NCBI GenBank assembly: GCA_022495995.1
Contig: JAFEMH010000936.1
Span: 480,501-544,500, forward strand
Reading direction: 5' to 3'
Source of the DNA: Adenophora triphylla var. japonica
Lineage: Eukaryota > Streptophyta > Magnoliopsida > Asterales > Campanulaceae
DNA length: 64,000 bases
Shown: positions 1 to 11,089 of the stretch, in pieces
How the letters are laid out: each line of letters opens with the position of its first letter
Numbering within the stretch: the stretch's first letter is position 1
Position numbers and translations under genes: made by a program
Notes under the pieces: generated by a model
Databases searched by the model: none
What the model saw: the letters and a program-made list of their open reading frames with translations, nothing else
What the model was told of the DNA's origin: nothing

Positions 1-1277
1 TCGCTTTCCCTTTTTCTTGAGCACACACTTTTCTTTTGCACTGGATTGATTTGATTTTTACCTTTCGCAGGTATGGGCGTTGGAGTTCTTTCACGTCACG
101 ATGTGGCGACAGCCGGCGGAGTACGTCGGGGCGTATCCGGCCATGCGCTCCTGGTCCAAGCATGCCCGAGAGAAGATAAGCTCCAGGGGGCGTACGACTC
201 TCGAATATGGGGGCCCACTTTTTGCCTTTGGCGGGGGCGAGACGGATGAGAGGATGATATTCTATCCTTGGGATCGTTTCGAGGTGGCGCGGTGAAGGGC
301 GCCGAGATATGGACTGCGGCGGAGGATTACGAGAAGTCTGACTTGCGACGTCTATTATCTGGGAGAGAGGGTGACGCGCCAGCATGGCGTGAATTCGCCT
401 TTGATGACACCGGTGGAGCCTCCCGCCAATATGATGCACCCGAGTGATAGATCTGCGACCTGGGATGATTACCGAGCCGGCCAGCACTTCTCGGCATTTG
501 TGGCGATTGAGCCATATCCAGTATTTGTCTTGAGGAGGCTGAGGACGCCCCGGAGTTACGGATAGAGAGGGGTTAGGGGTCCCGCGGTACCCTCGGACGG
601 ACTTTTCATATGTCCAGGATGGGGTCCGATTGAGGGTGCAGATCCCTCAGCCTGAGCGGCTTCCACGAGCTTTCCGGCCTCGTCCGGGTATGAAGGTACG
701 GCTTTCCTTCCCACCTCTCTCTTCTTCTTTTTTTTTTGTCATCATTTTTCGCTTCAACTGTTTCTGACGCTTTTGCTTTCGTGCAGTTTTCGGAGGTGGT
801 CGTGGAGAGGCTAACGAAGCAGGTGATCGGGGCTAAGAGATTTATCAGGAGGATGGTTGCTTGCGGGGCTCCTCAGGCTAGAGCGAGGCGACCACGGCCG
901 GCGCCTGTCAGGCGGGAGGCTTCCCCTATTCCTTCAGAGACTTCTTCTGAGACTCCTCTTTCTCCTCTCCTCGATCCTCGCGCGGTACTACCTTCGGACC
1001 ACGTCATTCTCGGAGATCCTTATGGCGGGGACACGTCTGCGGCATGGTGGATCTTCTTCGCACGTCCGGGAGTCGACGCCTTCACCTTCGGATATGATTT
1101 CTTCGCGAGATCTTGGCTTGCCCTATCGGAAGCGTGCTTTGGTTGGTCTGGACGAGCCTTCTTCCGGGGCGAGGACGATTCGAGCTGAGATCTTCGGGGC
1201 TCTGAGGAGGCGGGCCCGAGCCGCAAGAGGGGGGGGGCGAGCGTCGGCAGCCCAGGGACTCCGATTGATTACTTGAG
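1..1277 (+). pseudogene. Unrecognised intron-bearing ORF remnant upstream of the DUF7745 ORF
   Basis: A coding-like stretch with plant splice signals. A pyrimidine-rich intron end closes with CAG at 68-70. An exon follows (71-695), ending before a GT at 696. A T-rich intron ends with GCAG at 783-786 and the next exon begins at 787. Exon 1 reads WRQPAEYVGAYPAMRSW early, then needs a frame change near 295 to continue (IWTAAEDYEKSDLRRLL) and at least one more to reach the exon end. Exon 2 starts FSEVVVERLTKQVIGAKR and becomes Arg/Pro/Ser-rich (ARRPRPAPVRREASP), with a frame change near 1010. I do not recognise the family; the style resembles extra ORFs of the plant-mobile-domain type found with Tat retrotransposons. 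It lies on the same strand as the DUF7745 ORF and opposite gag-pol. The frameshifts suggest a dead copy or sequencing indels. Confidence 0.35.
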
Positions 1278-1779
1278 ATTGAGTTGATTTTTGAGATTTG
1301 TACAGATACAGCCTTTTTCATGCACATTTTTTTTTTTGCTTTTGCTTTTTTTTTTTCTCTCTTTTTTTTTGGGATGTAATAATTTAGGATTATTGTTACC
1401 TATTTTTTTTTTTGATTGATTTTTTTTGTACACTCCCTTTATTTTTGGAATGTAATAATTTAGGCTTTTTTTTTTATGAATGCAATGCGATGCGAATGCA
1501 ATGTTGCATGAGCCTTGGTTTTGGCAAGGGTGTTAGTGTTTGGTATTTGGGTTTGGTTTGGACGAGGCTTTGGCTGGGACAAAATATTCCTTTGATGCAG
1601 CAGTTTGGACTATTGCAAAGATTTTTTTTTGGTAACAAACTCATCCGCGCGGATGGGACAGGCTTCTGACACTGTCCTTTAATTTTGCTTCAGATCTGGT
1701 TTTCCCTCATTTCAAATTCAAACACCTTCTTCAACTGCCCATTCAAACAGCCATTTTCGGGGAGAAGGAGAGAAAAACC
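1278..1779. other. T-rich spacer with a short palindrome
   Basis: Mostly long T tracts between the ORF remnant and the DUF7745 ORF. The only clear structure is the 12-bp palindrome ATCCGCGCGGAT at 1643-1654, which recurs as the core of a 20-bp palindrome in the LTR at 29900-29919. The last 100 bases look like a 5' leader before the ATG at 1780. No coding signal is convincing. Confidence 0.4.
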
Positions 1780-3289
1780 ATGGAGAGAATTGTGAGCATG
1801 AGAAATCCACCCAAATTATCCCAAAATTCTCAAATGCAATTCTTCACCAAGTTTAAAGAGTGGTCTCGGGAGATTATGCATGAGAGGAGGTCATTCTTTG
1901 AAGAAAGGTACAAGGTGAAGTGTTTGTGGTCCCTCAAAGAATTGGTTCCGGACTACGACCTCTTGAGAGCTTCTTCATCATTTTGGGATACCAGAAGGCA
2001 TGTTTTTTGCTTTTCTTACAACGAGGTGGTCCCGACCGTCGAAGAATTTCGGGCCTTGCTTGGCGGTCCGGAGGTGAAAGAGATTGCGGTTCCTTTGCCC
2101 GGAGGGGCCTCTTTCGTTGATAGATTGTGCAACCTCCTTCATCTTTCCCCGAAGGAAGCACAAGGTATGATCTGTGGTCCCGATCATTTTGATATTTCCG
2201 GTCTCCCTGATAGATTTAGGGGCTTAGGCTTGCTTGATGATGCATATTGGGACGCCTTTGCGCTTTGCATGTTCGGGACCTTGTTCATGGTCTATTCCTT
2301 TAGGATCTGTCATCGGTCTCTGCTGGATGTAGTCGTTCATTGTCGCTTGGGCAGAGACGTTGTACCTTTGATCTTGGGGGAGACTTTCCATGCTCTCGAT
2401 AGGCTGGCTACCGGGAGACGGTATATGCACGGGGCGGCCCGTTCCTCTTGACTACGTGGGCGATGGAGCGCTTGGGGATTCTTCGGGAGACTCTGATATG
2501 ATCAAGCCTTGGACATTCGCCGGGAGAGGGGTTCTTGTAGATTTTGATGATCGGGGCTCATGGGAGCGTTGGATGGCTGGTCGCCGGACGAAGATATCAG
2601 ATGGTCGGTGCCTTGTTGGCGGGTGGAGACTCGCGAGTGCTTCGGGACGGGTCTCATGTGGTCATGCTTCGGGGCTTTCTCGGTCCGGCTTCTATATTCC
2701 GTCCTTGGTTACGAGATAGTTCGGCTTGGAAGCGAGGTTCCTTTGGAGGACTTTGATGATATAGCCACCGGGGTGGTGGCTCCTGTTCTATGGATGATCC
2801 TTCGGTGTTTTCCTTTCTTTCCCGAGCATGGAGGTATGACGTCTTTCCTCCTCGGGTTATCCTCGGGCGTCAGAGACCGGTGTTCACGACCACTTGGTAC
2901 CTGGATTGGTACGAGAGGCATTTGGGAGAGACTCGAGATGGCTATTTTGAGACGGCGTGAGGCCATTGTGGGTGCGGAGGACCTGACAGGTTTACGAGAG
3001 GAGGAGGGCCGAGGCGAGGGCCAACCCTCATGACAGGAGCGGAGACGCTGTGACCGACTATGAGGCTTATGTCAAGAGACAAGAGAGGAGGACTCCTACT
3101 TTACCAGTCCGGCTACAGGAGATGAGAGATAACGCTAGGGCTACTAAGGCCCTGACAGAGGCTGGTTTGATAGATCCTGTTCCTATACCAGAGCTCGGTA
3201 GGAGGAAGACCGACATTTTTCCTATTTAGAAGAAGAAGACTCGAAGGGGGAAGAAGAGGGGAGAGGCCAGTTCGAGTGGCTTGGAGTGA
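1780..3289 (+). pseudogene. DUF7745-type retrotransposon-associated ORF, frameshifted
   Basis: The first 223 codons (1780-2451) are open. The order of conserved blocks resembles the DUF7745 proteins found in plant retrotransposons: YDLLRASSSFWDTRRHVFCF near residues 58-77, then VVPTVEEFRALLGGPEV, then LFMVYSFRICHRSLLDVVVH and VPLILGETFHALDRL. After residue about 218 the frame is lost. The homologous reading continues through two or three shifts between 2440 and 2720 (VVMLRGFLGPASIFRP, then YEIVRLGSEVPLEDFDD). A basic tail near 3190-3289 contains an in-frame TAG at about 3227 and ends in TGA at 3287-3289. The ORF is convergent with the minus-strand gag-pol. That placement is what is known as the antisense extra ORF of some Tat-lineage Ty3/gypsy elements. 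Function unknown. The tail is repeated at 10869-11089. Confidence 0.6.
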
Positions 3290-3729
3290 CCTTGAGGTTT
3301 CCGAGTATCCCTTTCTTGTCGTAGCGGACACATTAGTTTGATTATGTATCTTAATTTCTTTTAGCAGGTTACCAGTTGTAGGAATGAATCGGGCTTAGAC
3401 TCATCAAAAAGTTTTTAACTTGTAATGAATGTTTGAATTGCTTGAGTTTTTCGAGACGCTTTCATGGTCTGGTCGGTGTATTGATGTCGAGTATGACTTT
3501 TATTTGTGCTTTAGACCGAACCGTTTCCCGCCTACGTTCCCCTCATTTTGAGGAGCTCGGGTCTTCGTAGTTCAACACAGTCGATTTTTTTTTGTTTTTT
3601 GTTTGTTTTTTTGTTTTTTTTTGGTGCAACCACTGTGTTTTTACCTAGGCCGCCCTCTTCGGGTTTTCAACCTAGTTGGGTATTACTCTTTTGGCACTCT
3701 TTTTTTCTTTTTTTTTTTGACTCGGTGTT
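3290..3729. other. T-rich spacer between convergent ORFs
   Basis: The 3' untranslated region of the DUF7745 ORF meets the 3' end of the minus-strand integrase. It contains long T tracts (3586-3622 and 3706-3718). The block is repeated almost entirely at 11090-11561, so it belongs to the duplicated unit. No other feature seen. Confidence 0.5.
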
Positions 3730-4475
3730 TTACACATAGTATCTGCGCAGCTTGTCACCATTCACTGGATGTACAAAGGGGTTTTCGTCGAGGTCTGCAA
3801 GTTGCATGGCTCCTCCGGAGAAGATCTTTTGGACGATGTATGGCCCGATCCAGACAGGCTCCCATTTGCCAAGCGGGTTGACACGGACCGGGGGCTTTTC
3901 TTTCAAAACGAGATCACCTTCTCGGATCTCTCGACGCTTTACTTTCTTGTCAAAGGCTCTGGCCATTCTGCCTTGGTAGGCTCGGATGTGTTCCATTGCT
4001 TTCAATCGGCGTTCATCTAGCAGGGCCAATTCATCATGGCGACTCTGGAGCCATTCGACCTCGTTGATCTGGCTTTCCAACAGCACACGGAGTGAGGGAT
4101 TTCCAATTCGATTGGGAGCACGGCTTCCATTCCGTAGGTAAGGGCAAATGGTGTTTCTCCTGTTGCCGTTATGACGGATGTTCTGTAGCCCCAGAGTGCC
4201 AGGTGTAGCTTCTCGGACCAATCTCTGCCTCGGACAGCCATTTTCCGGATGATGTTTTCCAAAGCCTTGTTTGCTGCCTCGACGGCTCCGTTAGTTTGGG
4301 GCCTGTAGGGAGATGACTTGTGACGGGTTATTCGAAATTCTGCCAGCAGCCTGTCGCATTCCCCTTCGAAGTGGGATCCATTATCTGAGATGATTTCGGC
4401 TGGCAACCCGTATCTACATATGATGTTCTCTTTGATGAAGAGGGCAACTTTCTTTGAGTTGAGGATCTTGTAGGA
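3730..4475 (-). pseudogene. Copy A: Ty3/gypsy (Tat-type) integrase, N-terminally deleted
   Basis: Integrase inserts the cDNA of an LTR element. The reading starts just after a deletion junction near 4475 (ALFIKENIICRYGLP). It passes through the core block ISDNGSHFEG, which holds the second catalytic Asp, and YRPQTNGAVEAANK, which holds the catalytic Glu. It ends with a GPY/F-type C-terminus (WIGPYIVQKIF) and LRRYYV, stop at 3730. The HHCC zinc finger and the first catalytic Asp are missing, so this product could not integrate DNA alone. Frame changes occur near 4400 and near 4130-4220. There is no chromodomain after the GPY/F block, which fits the Tat/Ogre side of Ty3/gypsy and not the chromoviruses. 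Copy B (11562-12300) has the same start point. Confidence 0.8.
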
Positions 4476-4922
4476 TTTTGTAAGGCATCCTTTCCAGTTC
4501 CTTCGAAGAAATCACCAATCTGCGTCTCTTTAGGCTCTTCCGCAGTACCTAGATTCACACTCGTCAAAATCTCTTCGGCAGCTTGGGCTCGATTTTCCTT
4601 TTTTCCGAACAACCTGCTTAAAGATTTTTTTTTGTTTGATTTTTTTTGTTTAATGTATACGCTTCTTTATCTAATGAATTATTATCAAATGTTTTTTATT
4701 TATTAATTAATTCATCATTAGTTAAAGTGGCAATCAAGGGATACTCAGAAAGGTTCGTCATTTCATTAGGAACGAAGGGGAGTACAGCGTTTGCTACAGA
4801 CTCGCAGTCTTCAGGCGTAAGGTCATCGGACGAACCTAGAGACTCGACCTTAACAATGAGAGACTCGGAGGACTCTTCCTAGGTTGACACAAAGGGACGG
4901 GAGACCAATCCAGGCTTGGTGA
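4476..4922 (-). pseudogene. Copy A: pol linker ending at the RT/RNase H deletion
   Basis: This is the stretch that normally leads from protease into reverse transcriptase. Reading minus strand, an acidic segment (EDCESVANAVLPFVPNEMTN) is followed by a T-rich, stop-containing patch at 4615-4700. It then becomes the pre-RT motif EEILTSVNLGTAEEPKETQI up to about 4490. In relatives the RT palm should follow. Here the next recognisable sequence is the middle of integrase. About two kilobases covering RT, RNase H and the integrase N-terminus are therefore missing. I infer the missing length from the usual gypsy pol layout. Confidence 0.7.
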
Positions 4923-7397
4923 TCATTTCTTCTTTGGTCGCGGACGGGCCTGAGAGAGTTTCCAATTCTTTAGCGGCATTGCTGTCAGTGATCTCATGAC
5001 TCGGGGACTGTCTCGTTTCTGTTCTCCTCCCTCGATCATTGCTACCATTTCTTTGACTGAGCTGAAATCAATCAGGTATGGCACCTGGATCTCTTCCCTG
5101 AATAACTGTTGCATAATCGGACCATCCCAATCATCTGAAAAGACTTCTGTGGCTTTGGCTTTCGGCATGGTCAATTCAAACTCAGGTTTCGGACCTTCCT
5201 GGGCAGTAGGGATTGTGGTTGTAAGCTTCTCGAACTGTTCCACTAGGCTTGGCACGCCTTTGAAAGTGTATTCACTCTTCATGGTAGTGGTAGCCCCGGG
5301 TATCTTGGGTAGGTCCAGGAACATTCTACGGACCGGGTTAGCTTTAGCTCCCCTGAACTTGTTGAGGCTATCCTGAAGCTTCAGCCACTCTTCTGTAGGA
5401 GTGGGTTCTGTGATGTTACCCGGTTGTGTGGGACCCTTTACAAAGTAGTCAGCCAAATTAGGACTGAAGGGGAGAGATTTAGGGTCGTCGACCGGGACCC
5501 TTCCTGTGATAGCTTCAAATCCCTTTCCTTTTGCAGTGTCCACTGAGGAGGCCTCATATCCCAGGCCGTGGCGAGTTTTCTGTCCTTTCACCTCGATGAG
5601 TTTGTGAGTTCCTTGTTGGTGCTTCCCCAGACCGAGGCCAGGTAGATAGCTCATCTTTCTCATCATTTTCAAGACCGGGGGGATTTTATCCCGGGTGATT
5701 GTCAGATCTATGTTGCACACTTGGGCTTTGGGAGGCTCGACCGTGAAGCCCGTTAGCATGAGACCTTCCTCATCATGTTTGATTTCCAGAATAGGAATTC
5801 CACCTGTATCCGTGCACTCCAAGGTGACTAAATCCCCGTAAATGGTTGTCAGGTCCCCATTTGAGACGAATTTCACACACTGGTGGAGGCTTGAGGCGAC
5901 CCCCTTGACCTGATGCAGCCAAGGTCTTCCCAATAAGGTATTAAAGGTGATTATGATGTCAATAACCTGGAATTCCACAGGTATCAATTTCTGGCCGAAC
6001 CAGAGGTCCAAGGTAGCAACTCTAAGGACTGCTCGGGATGTCGAGTCGTAAGCTTTGACTGTGAGGGAGGAAAGTTTTAAGTCCGTGGAATTGATGTCAA
6101 GCAGGCTCATGATCTTTGCCGGAAGAATGTTCATTTCGGACCCATTATCAACCAGGACCCGAGGGAGGCGTCGTTCATCCAATTGGACTGTGATGAAGAG
6201 AGGCTCGTTATGATCAGCCCCAAATTGAGGGAGGTCAAGATCTGTGAAGGTGATTATGTTTCCGTAGTGGATGTTTCCAATCAGCTGTACCACGTCATCG
6301 GGAGTAGCATCAATAGGGACCAAGGTACGGGCTAAGCTTTCTTCCAGCTTTAGCTTGTGGGGATAGGATGAGGTGAGCAGGGACCATAGAGAGATGTTGG
6401 CCTGTGTTTGCTTCAACTGGGTGAGCACGGGATCCTCCTTTCCGGGGTCAGGAGCTTCGGCTGTCTTAGCATAGGGGCGGCGGTTCTCCTCAGGTGCTTG
6501 ATCTGTGGCCTTCTTATCTGCCTTGGGATTCCCTTGGAAGATTTGCCCGGATCGGGTCAACAGGTTAACTTCCTCATCAGTCGCTTCTTGACTGGATTTC
6601 TTCAACGCTGCTAAGGTCAACGGGGGAGCCTTTTTGGCTATCGGCCACTGGTTCTGACGGAGTCTAGCAACGGTGAGGGGCTGAGCTGTACTGGCTCCTT
6701 CCTGGGCGGCCCTTATAACTGCTTCCCAAGTCACAGGCTTTTGAGTCTGGGGTTGTGTTGTTGCCCCCTGGATGGCCCACAGAGCTAGGGCGTCCTCCGA
6801 TTCGCTCCCATAGTCTGCCTTGCTCATAGTTATCATACAACAAGAGTCGCTATTGTCGGGACTCGGCGGCTTTTCGATCTCATCCCCGGGATGGCCCACA
6901 GAGTTATGGCTATCAGCCTCCATTTCATCGTATATCCTTTTTCTTTCAATCTTGCAAGTAGGGCAGCCACAAGTGAAGGATAGGCAACGTTCCCCTTCGG
7001 AGTTTGATGTAGCAGCTCGATAGATCTGTGTCCAAATAAGGAGCACCCGGGGTCCATTGTCGGGCACTGGAGCAATTAGGAAGGCGTCATGTGGATTCAT
7101 AGGTATGAAGGCCACTGGGGAGACGTTCAGATCAATAACCCTTTTCAGTGATTGCAGGCACTCGCTGCGCTCGAGCGGCCCGGTTGTGACCCTTACGGTT
7201 GTTATGCCATCCGTTCTCAGGAAGAAAGATCCGATGACGTTTACGAATTCTTCATCTTCTGGTGGCTGAAACCCTCCATTCTCGACCAGTGCTTCAATAA
7301 ACCCTTTCCATTCACCAAACGGGTTCTTATAAGGAACGTTGTGTTCTAGGATTTCGGATATGTACGGATGCAGGCGTGGGCTTTCTTTGTCCCTCAT
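4923..7397 (-). CDS. Copy A: gag-pol segment with retropepsin and G-patch, 824 codons open
   Basis: The longest open frame in the window. The retropepsin-like aspartic protease is at about residues 405-500: LVDNGSEMNILPA, with DNGS in place of the usual D-T/S-G, later followed by FNTLLGRPWLH. A G-patch (glycine-rich RNA-binding) block is at about 579-612, around YLPGLGLGKHQQGTHKLIE. Upstream is a variable linker with CTC/CXXC-like cysteines (CGCPTCK near residue 145). The C-terminus runs into the pol linker at 4922. Protease processes the polyprotein. A G-patch next to protease is a feature I associate with Tat/Ogre-type polyproteins. The frame is intact in this copy only; the equivalent part of copy B (12698-15600) is broken many times. 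The start shown is only the limit of the open frame, since the natural polyprotein begins in gag. Confidence 0.75.
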   Translation of the reverse strand: MRDKESPRLHPYISEILEHNVPYKNPFGEWKGFIEALVENGGFQPPEDEEFVNVIGSFFLRTDGITTVRVTTGPLERSECLQSLKRVIDLNVSPVAFIPMNPHDAFLIAPVPDNGPRVLLIWTQIYRAATSNSEGERCLSFTCGCPTCKIERKRIYDEMEADSHNSVGHPGDEIEKPPSPDNSDSCCMITMSKADYGSESEDALALWAIQGATTQPQTQKPVTWEAVIRAAQEGASTAQPLTVARLRQNQWPIAKKAPPLTLAALKKSSQEATDEEVNLLTRSGQIFQGNPKADKKATDQAPEENRRPYAKTAEAPDPGKEDPVLTQLKQTQANISLWSLLTSSYPHKLKLEESLARTLVPIDATPDDVVQLIGNIHYGNIITFTDLDLPQFGADHNEPLFITVQLDERRLPRVLVDNGSEMNILPAKIMSLLDINSTDLKLSSLTVKAYDSTSRAVLRVATLDLWFGQKLIPVEFQVIDIIITFNTLLGRPWLHQVKGVASSLHQCVKFVSNGDLTTIYGDLVTLECTDTGGIPILEIKHDEEGLMLTGFTVEPPKAQVCNIDLTITRDKIPPVLKMMRKMSYLPGLGLGKHQQGTHKLIEVKGQKTRHGLGYEASSVDTAKGKGFEAITGRVPVDDPKSLPFSPNLADYFVKGPTQPGNITEPTPTEEWLKLQDSLNKFRGAKANPVRRMFLDLPKIPGATTTMKSEYTFKGVPSLVEQFEKLTTTIPTAQEGPKPEFELTMPKAKATEVFSDDWDGPIMQQLFREEIQVPYLIDFSSVKEMVAMIEGGEQKRDSPRVMRSLTAMPLKNWKLSQARPRPKKK

Positions 7398-8610
7398 CCT
7401 CTCAAGTATCCTGACACTGACCGCATGTGCATCTTACGAGGTGCAGTTCTTGGGGACCCATCCCCGTTGGTATTTGACTTGTGTTTTCCGGTGGTTCTTC
7501 ATCGTCACTTGCTGACAACCAACCATTGTGCCTATTTTCGGCATGATTGTTCCAGATTGTTTCCGGATCTGGGGCCTCAGTTGACTCTTCGCTCTCGTCA
7601 TCATCATCGTCGTTCTTTGTCATTGGAATCATCTTCCCATACTAGCGGGATTTCGGGTGAGAGGGAACGCCGATCGAACCCGTTAGGGAATATGGGTGCG
7701 TGCGGCCGCGAAATTGTCATATGCTCCCATTCCGGAAGTGGTAATTGCGATTCGGCTTCTCCTCCCGAAGCTGCGGGGAAGAGTGAGAGGGGTGGCACGT
7801 ATTTGACACCGGGCGAGAATGTAGAAGGATTCTTCCTCCTCGATTCTTGATTTGCTGCCTTCGGGATCGTATTTGACTTCTCCAATAGCCGGTTGCGAAG
7901 TGTACTAGCTCCGATGTTCTTCGGCTTCTTTGCTAATAAGCCCCAAGACAGGGCGCCCGTGCGAAGCTTTCTTGTTCAATCTTTCTTGATTGTTCTAACC
8001 ATCTTGTGTAAATGGTTCTCTCATGTTTTGACCGAACGGCCCAGTTCTTCGGTATTGGCCTTCCCTTCATCCGAGAAAGAGCAGGCCTTGTATTTTTGCA
8101 GGAAATCTCTGACATGATACCAAGGTGGGTTGATTCGTTCGATATCCTCAAGGCTGAGGGGGAATCCGAACTCAAGATCCTCGACGAGGTTGGCCACGGT
8201 ATTGGGGACCTTCATCGCATCTTCCCGGCATGCGAAGGTTCTCCGCATTCAATCATGTTTACTCGATTATGGTTCCTTGGCGAGAGGATTTTTGATCGTA
8301 TTAGGCCTTCTGGGGCCTTCCAACTTTCCTTGCTCTATCGGGCCTGGATTGCCTTTTTCGAGTAAAGCGGTTATCTCGTTAGATGTCCATGGGCTTGATG
8401 AAAAGCGCAAATACTTTGTAGTATCCACGGGAGCATTCGGATTCCGGGTTGGAAATTCTCCAAAGGCCGCAGCCTTCTTTCACCGAGTCCCCTAAAGATG
8501 TCATTCGCAGGCATTCCAAAGTTTTCGAGGTTCGCGGCCCGTGGTGCAGGCTCGGTTGGTTTTCTCGGGAGCAAAAGGAGTTGTGTTATTACATTCCTGT
8601 CCCGCATAGT
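7398..8610 (-). pseudogene. Copy A: gag C-terminal/linker region, broken frame
   Basis: It continues the polyprotein upstream of the protease block, in several frames separated by small indels. Recognisable pieces are an acidic run DDDDDESEESTEAPDPETIW (about 7560-7620), a segment near 8030-8240 (PWYHVRDFLQKYKACSFSDE), and a Cys/His block ICAFHQAHGHLTR at about 8371-8415. The last resembles the CxxH...H knuckle-like motif of Tat gag proteins. The same pieces occur in copy B at 15600-16740, where the Cys/His block reads YCAFHQAHGHLTG and runs on to a second cysteine. No single frame spans the region. Confidence 0.6.
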
Positions 8611-10300
8611 TAATCATCTCTTTGCCTTTAGCAGAGCAGGGGCGGTGTTTGCGGGAGGAGCCCGATATCTCCGTAGCGGAGTGCAAGACGGTCGGTTCTT
8701 GATTGTAAGCCTTTTCAAACTTAGTGCGGAGTTAACCATGGCTCGTAAGTCCAGTACGGGAAGTGACCGAGGGAGGCTCTCAAATGTGGTTTCGAGGCAT
8801 GGCGGAAGATGTCCGGTTGTTCCTCTTCGAAGGAGGGATGGCCATTTCGGCGAAGTTTCGCATTCCACCGTCTTGTAGAAGTCCCCAACATTCTCATCGT
8901 GGACGCCGCACTTATTTGTTTGTAGGTCAACCCTATTTGTTTCCCACTCCAAGTTGGCCTTGTACTTTTCGGTGAAGGCATTAGTAATCTGGTCCCACGT
9001 AGCCCTGGCCGGGTTTTAAACGGAAGAACCATTTTAGGGCACCGGACTTCAAAGATAGATCAAATAGTCGCCCAACCGCCGATTGGTACATCCTTTGGCC
9101 TTCATCGCCAAGGTATATGTGTCCAAATGGGTTTTCGGGCATGCGGTACCATCAAAGAGGTCCAGATTTGGCATAACAAATTTGTGAGGCGGGGAACAAT
9201 GGAGTCCGGATCTCGTAGGCCGGAAGCGGACTTTGGCGATCAACTCGCCGATACGCGCTTTCATTTCCTTGTGTTGTTCCATGAACCGTGTCGGATGAGG
9301 GTCTTGTGGCGGGCCGTGGCATTCAAGCTAGTGGATGAGCTAGAGAGAGGAACTACCACCGGCGGCGTCGGTGGAGGGAACGGCCGATCCGGGAACGTAG
9401 GTGAAAACTCCGTCACTGGGCCGAGTTACCACTGGGAGCATGAGTAGGAACTTGGGCGAAGGGATAGAACCTTGCGGCCTGCCGTTGATTTTCAACCGGC
9501 AAAGTGGGTGGAGGTAGTCCCGTCAGTAGCCGGGATAACTTGGATTTCCAAAATGGGGCCCATAAGTAGGCTTAGATGTGGGGCATTGTCTCCGACTCTT
9601 GAATTGCATGGCCGGGCCGAGGCGAGGGTGTATAACCCGGGGTACCGCGGTCCCGGTGATTCGGATGACACCGTGATAGAGGCTTGGTAACCCATAGAAG
9701 TCCGAGTGAGGAACGGATTTGTGTGAGGAGCGGTGAACTAGTACTATTCTCGAGGAGGGGCTCTCGATCGCGGCCCGTAACCAAGTTGTGGCGGCATTCC
9801 GAAGCTTAGGCCGTTCTTTGCGAAGGTCCGGATTGATCGGTTCCGACCGAGGTGGCATTCCAATTTGTTGGGGCATTCCGAGATAACCCCAACCATGAGA
9901 AGACATTCCCGTGCGATTTTGTCCCCACCGAGGAACCGTGACCGGTTTGTGCCGTCGGCCGCATGGATCCAGTGGTCTCGTGGTTGGGAGCCGGGCCGAC
10001 CCGAAGACCGAGGAGCATGGGTTCTCGTAGTGGCACCATAGGAGGTGGGTGGTGGCATCCTGGAGTAGTCGGGCGGCGAGAGGGGTTGGCATCCTCGTCT
10101 TCTTCCACGGTGAAGGTGCCATCGGGATTGAGGCTGGCGGCCAAACCGTGGCTCTTAATAGCCTCCATAAGGCTATTCAGTTGTGCTTCCCGTCGTAACC
10201 TCATCTCGTTCTCGCTAACCGATTCCCTTTGTTGTTACGTCCGAGGGGTCCCGGAGGCGGAGTGATGTTGTCCCCATCATTACCGGCCGATGCAGTACAT
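8611..10300 (-). pseudogene. Copy A: gag, broken frame
   Basis: Gag forms the particle that packages element RNA. The start is placed at the ATG rc(10298-10300), by comparison with copy B (18544), where it begins MSASAGNDGDNVTPPPG. Copy A has one extra base just after the ATG. The N-terminal segment SLMEAIKSHGLAASLNPDGT (about 10125-10184) is followed by a Pro/Arg-rich stretch. The capsid-like region at about 8720-9280 contains the typical 'KWFFRL...W...F' block (9010-9060). Several frameshifts separate these parts. The homologous frame is also broken in copy B, so an indel-free ancestor must be inferred. Confidence 0.65.
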
Positions 10301-10868
10301 TCTCAAACCCGGAGTCGGAACAAATGGCGAAGCGATGACGCGCTTGACTCTTCCCAACTAATCAAACGATGACCCGGTGTCCGGAACCAACCTTTGTGAG
10401 GAGCCTGCGGGGAAAAGGCACGAGGTTTAGATGTCCGGGAATGAAGGAGGGTAGGTGTTTTGGGCTTTGGGCTCATGCAACATGCGCTTATTTGTTCACG
10501 TTTACTTAAAACATGTTTTATTAACCTAATCGGTTGGAAAAGATTGCTCTTCTTTTTTCGCAAACTACTCGGGATCCTGGATCGGTGGGCCCCGTCACTA
10601 CGTCTATAAGCCCCTCGTATTCCACCTCGTATTTCGACCTCCCGAGGGGACACCGGGCGAGGGTCCTATAGAGGCAAAGTGGGTCCCACCGACCGAAAGA
10701 AAAACGATCCTAAAATTTCGGCGGGTAATCGAGTCTTAACGAGCATTCAATGTAAATTACGGACAAAGGCGACGTCAAAGTCAAGATCATGTCCGAGAGC
10801 TCGACAGTAAAGTCGGCATGATTTGGACTGATAAATGTCCACGATTGATCTTGACTTGTCGTCAATTA
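10301..10868 (-). other. Copy A: truncated leader upstream of gag
   Basis: Untranslated leader of the retroelement, matched by 18545-19120 in copy B (for example the shared run AAACATGTTTTATTAACCTA at 10508-10527 and 18758-18777). The match stops at about 10868, just after a CGTCAATTA motif also present at 19108-19116. At this point the sequence switches to the tail of the DUF7745 ORF of copy B. This is the tandem-duplication junction. No ORF is believable here. Confidence 0.6.
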
Positions 10869-11089
10869 GGAAGGAGAGGAGAACTCCTATGCTACCAGCT
10901 AGGCTTCAGGAGATGAGAGATGATGCTAGGGCCACTAAGGCCCTGACAGAGGCTGGTTTGATAGATCCATGTTCCTATACCAGAGCTTGGTAGGAGGAAG
11001 ACCAACATTTTTCCTGTTCGAAGAAGAAGACTCGAAGGGGAAAGAAGAGGGGAGAGGCCGGTCGAGTGGCTTGGAGTGACCTTGAGGTT
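10869..11089 (+). pseudogene. Copy B: tail of the DUF7745-type ORF
   Basis: A 5'-truncated copy of the last 70 or so codons of the ORF that is complete-length at 1780-3289. It opens abruptly at the duplication junction, matches 3085-3289 closely (for example the shared run CTGACAGAGGCTGGTTTGAT), and ends in the same Arg/Lys-rich tail. At the codon that is TAG in the first copy (about 3227), this copy has CGA, so the stop there is specific to one copy. It is not expressed as a gene on its own. Confidence 0.7.

Noticed and set aside
1412..1669. 85-codon ORF upstream of the DUF7745 ORF
   Set aside because: T-rich sequence giving Phe/Cys/Gly; no similarity or leader.
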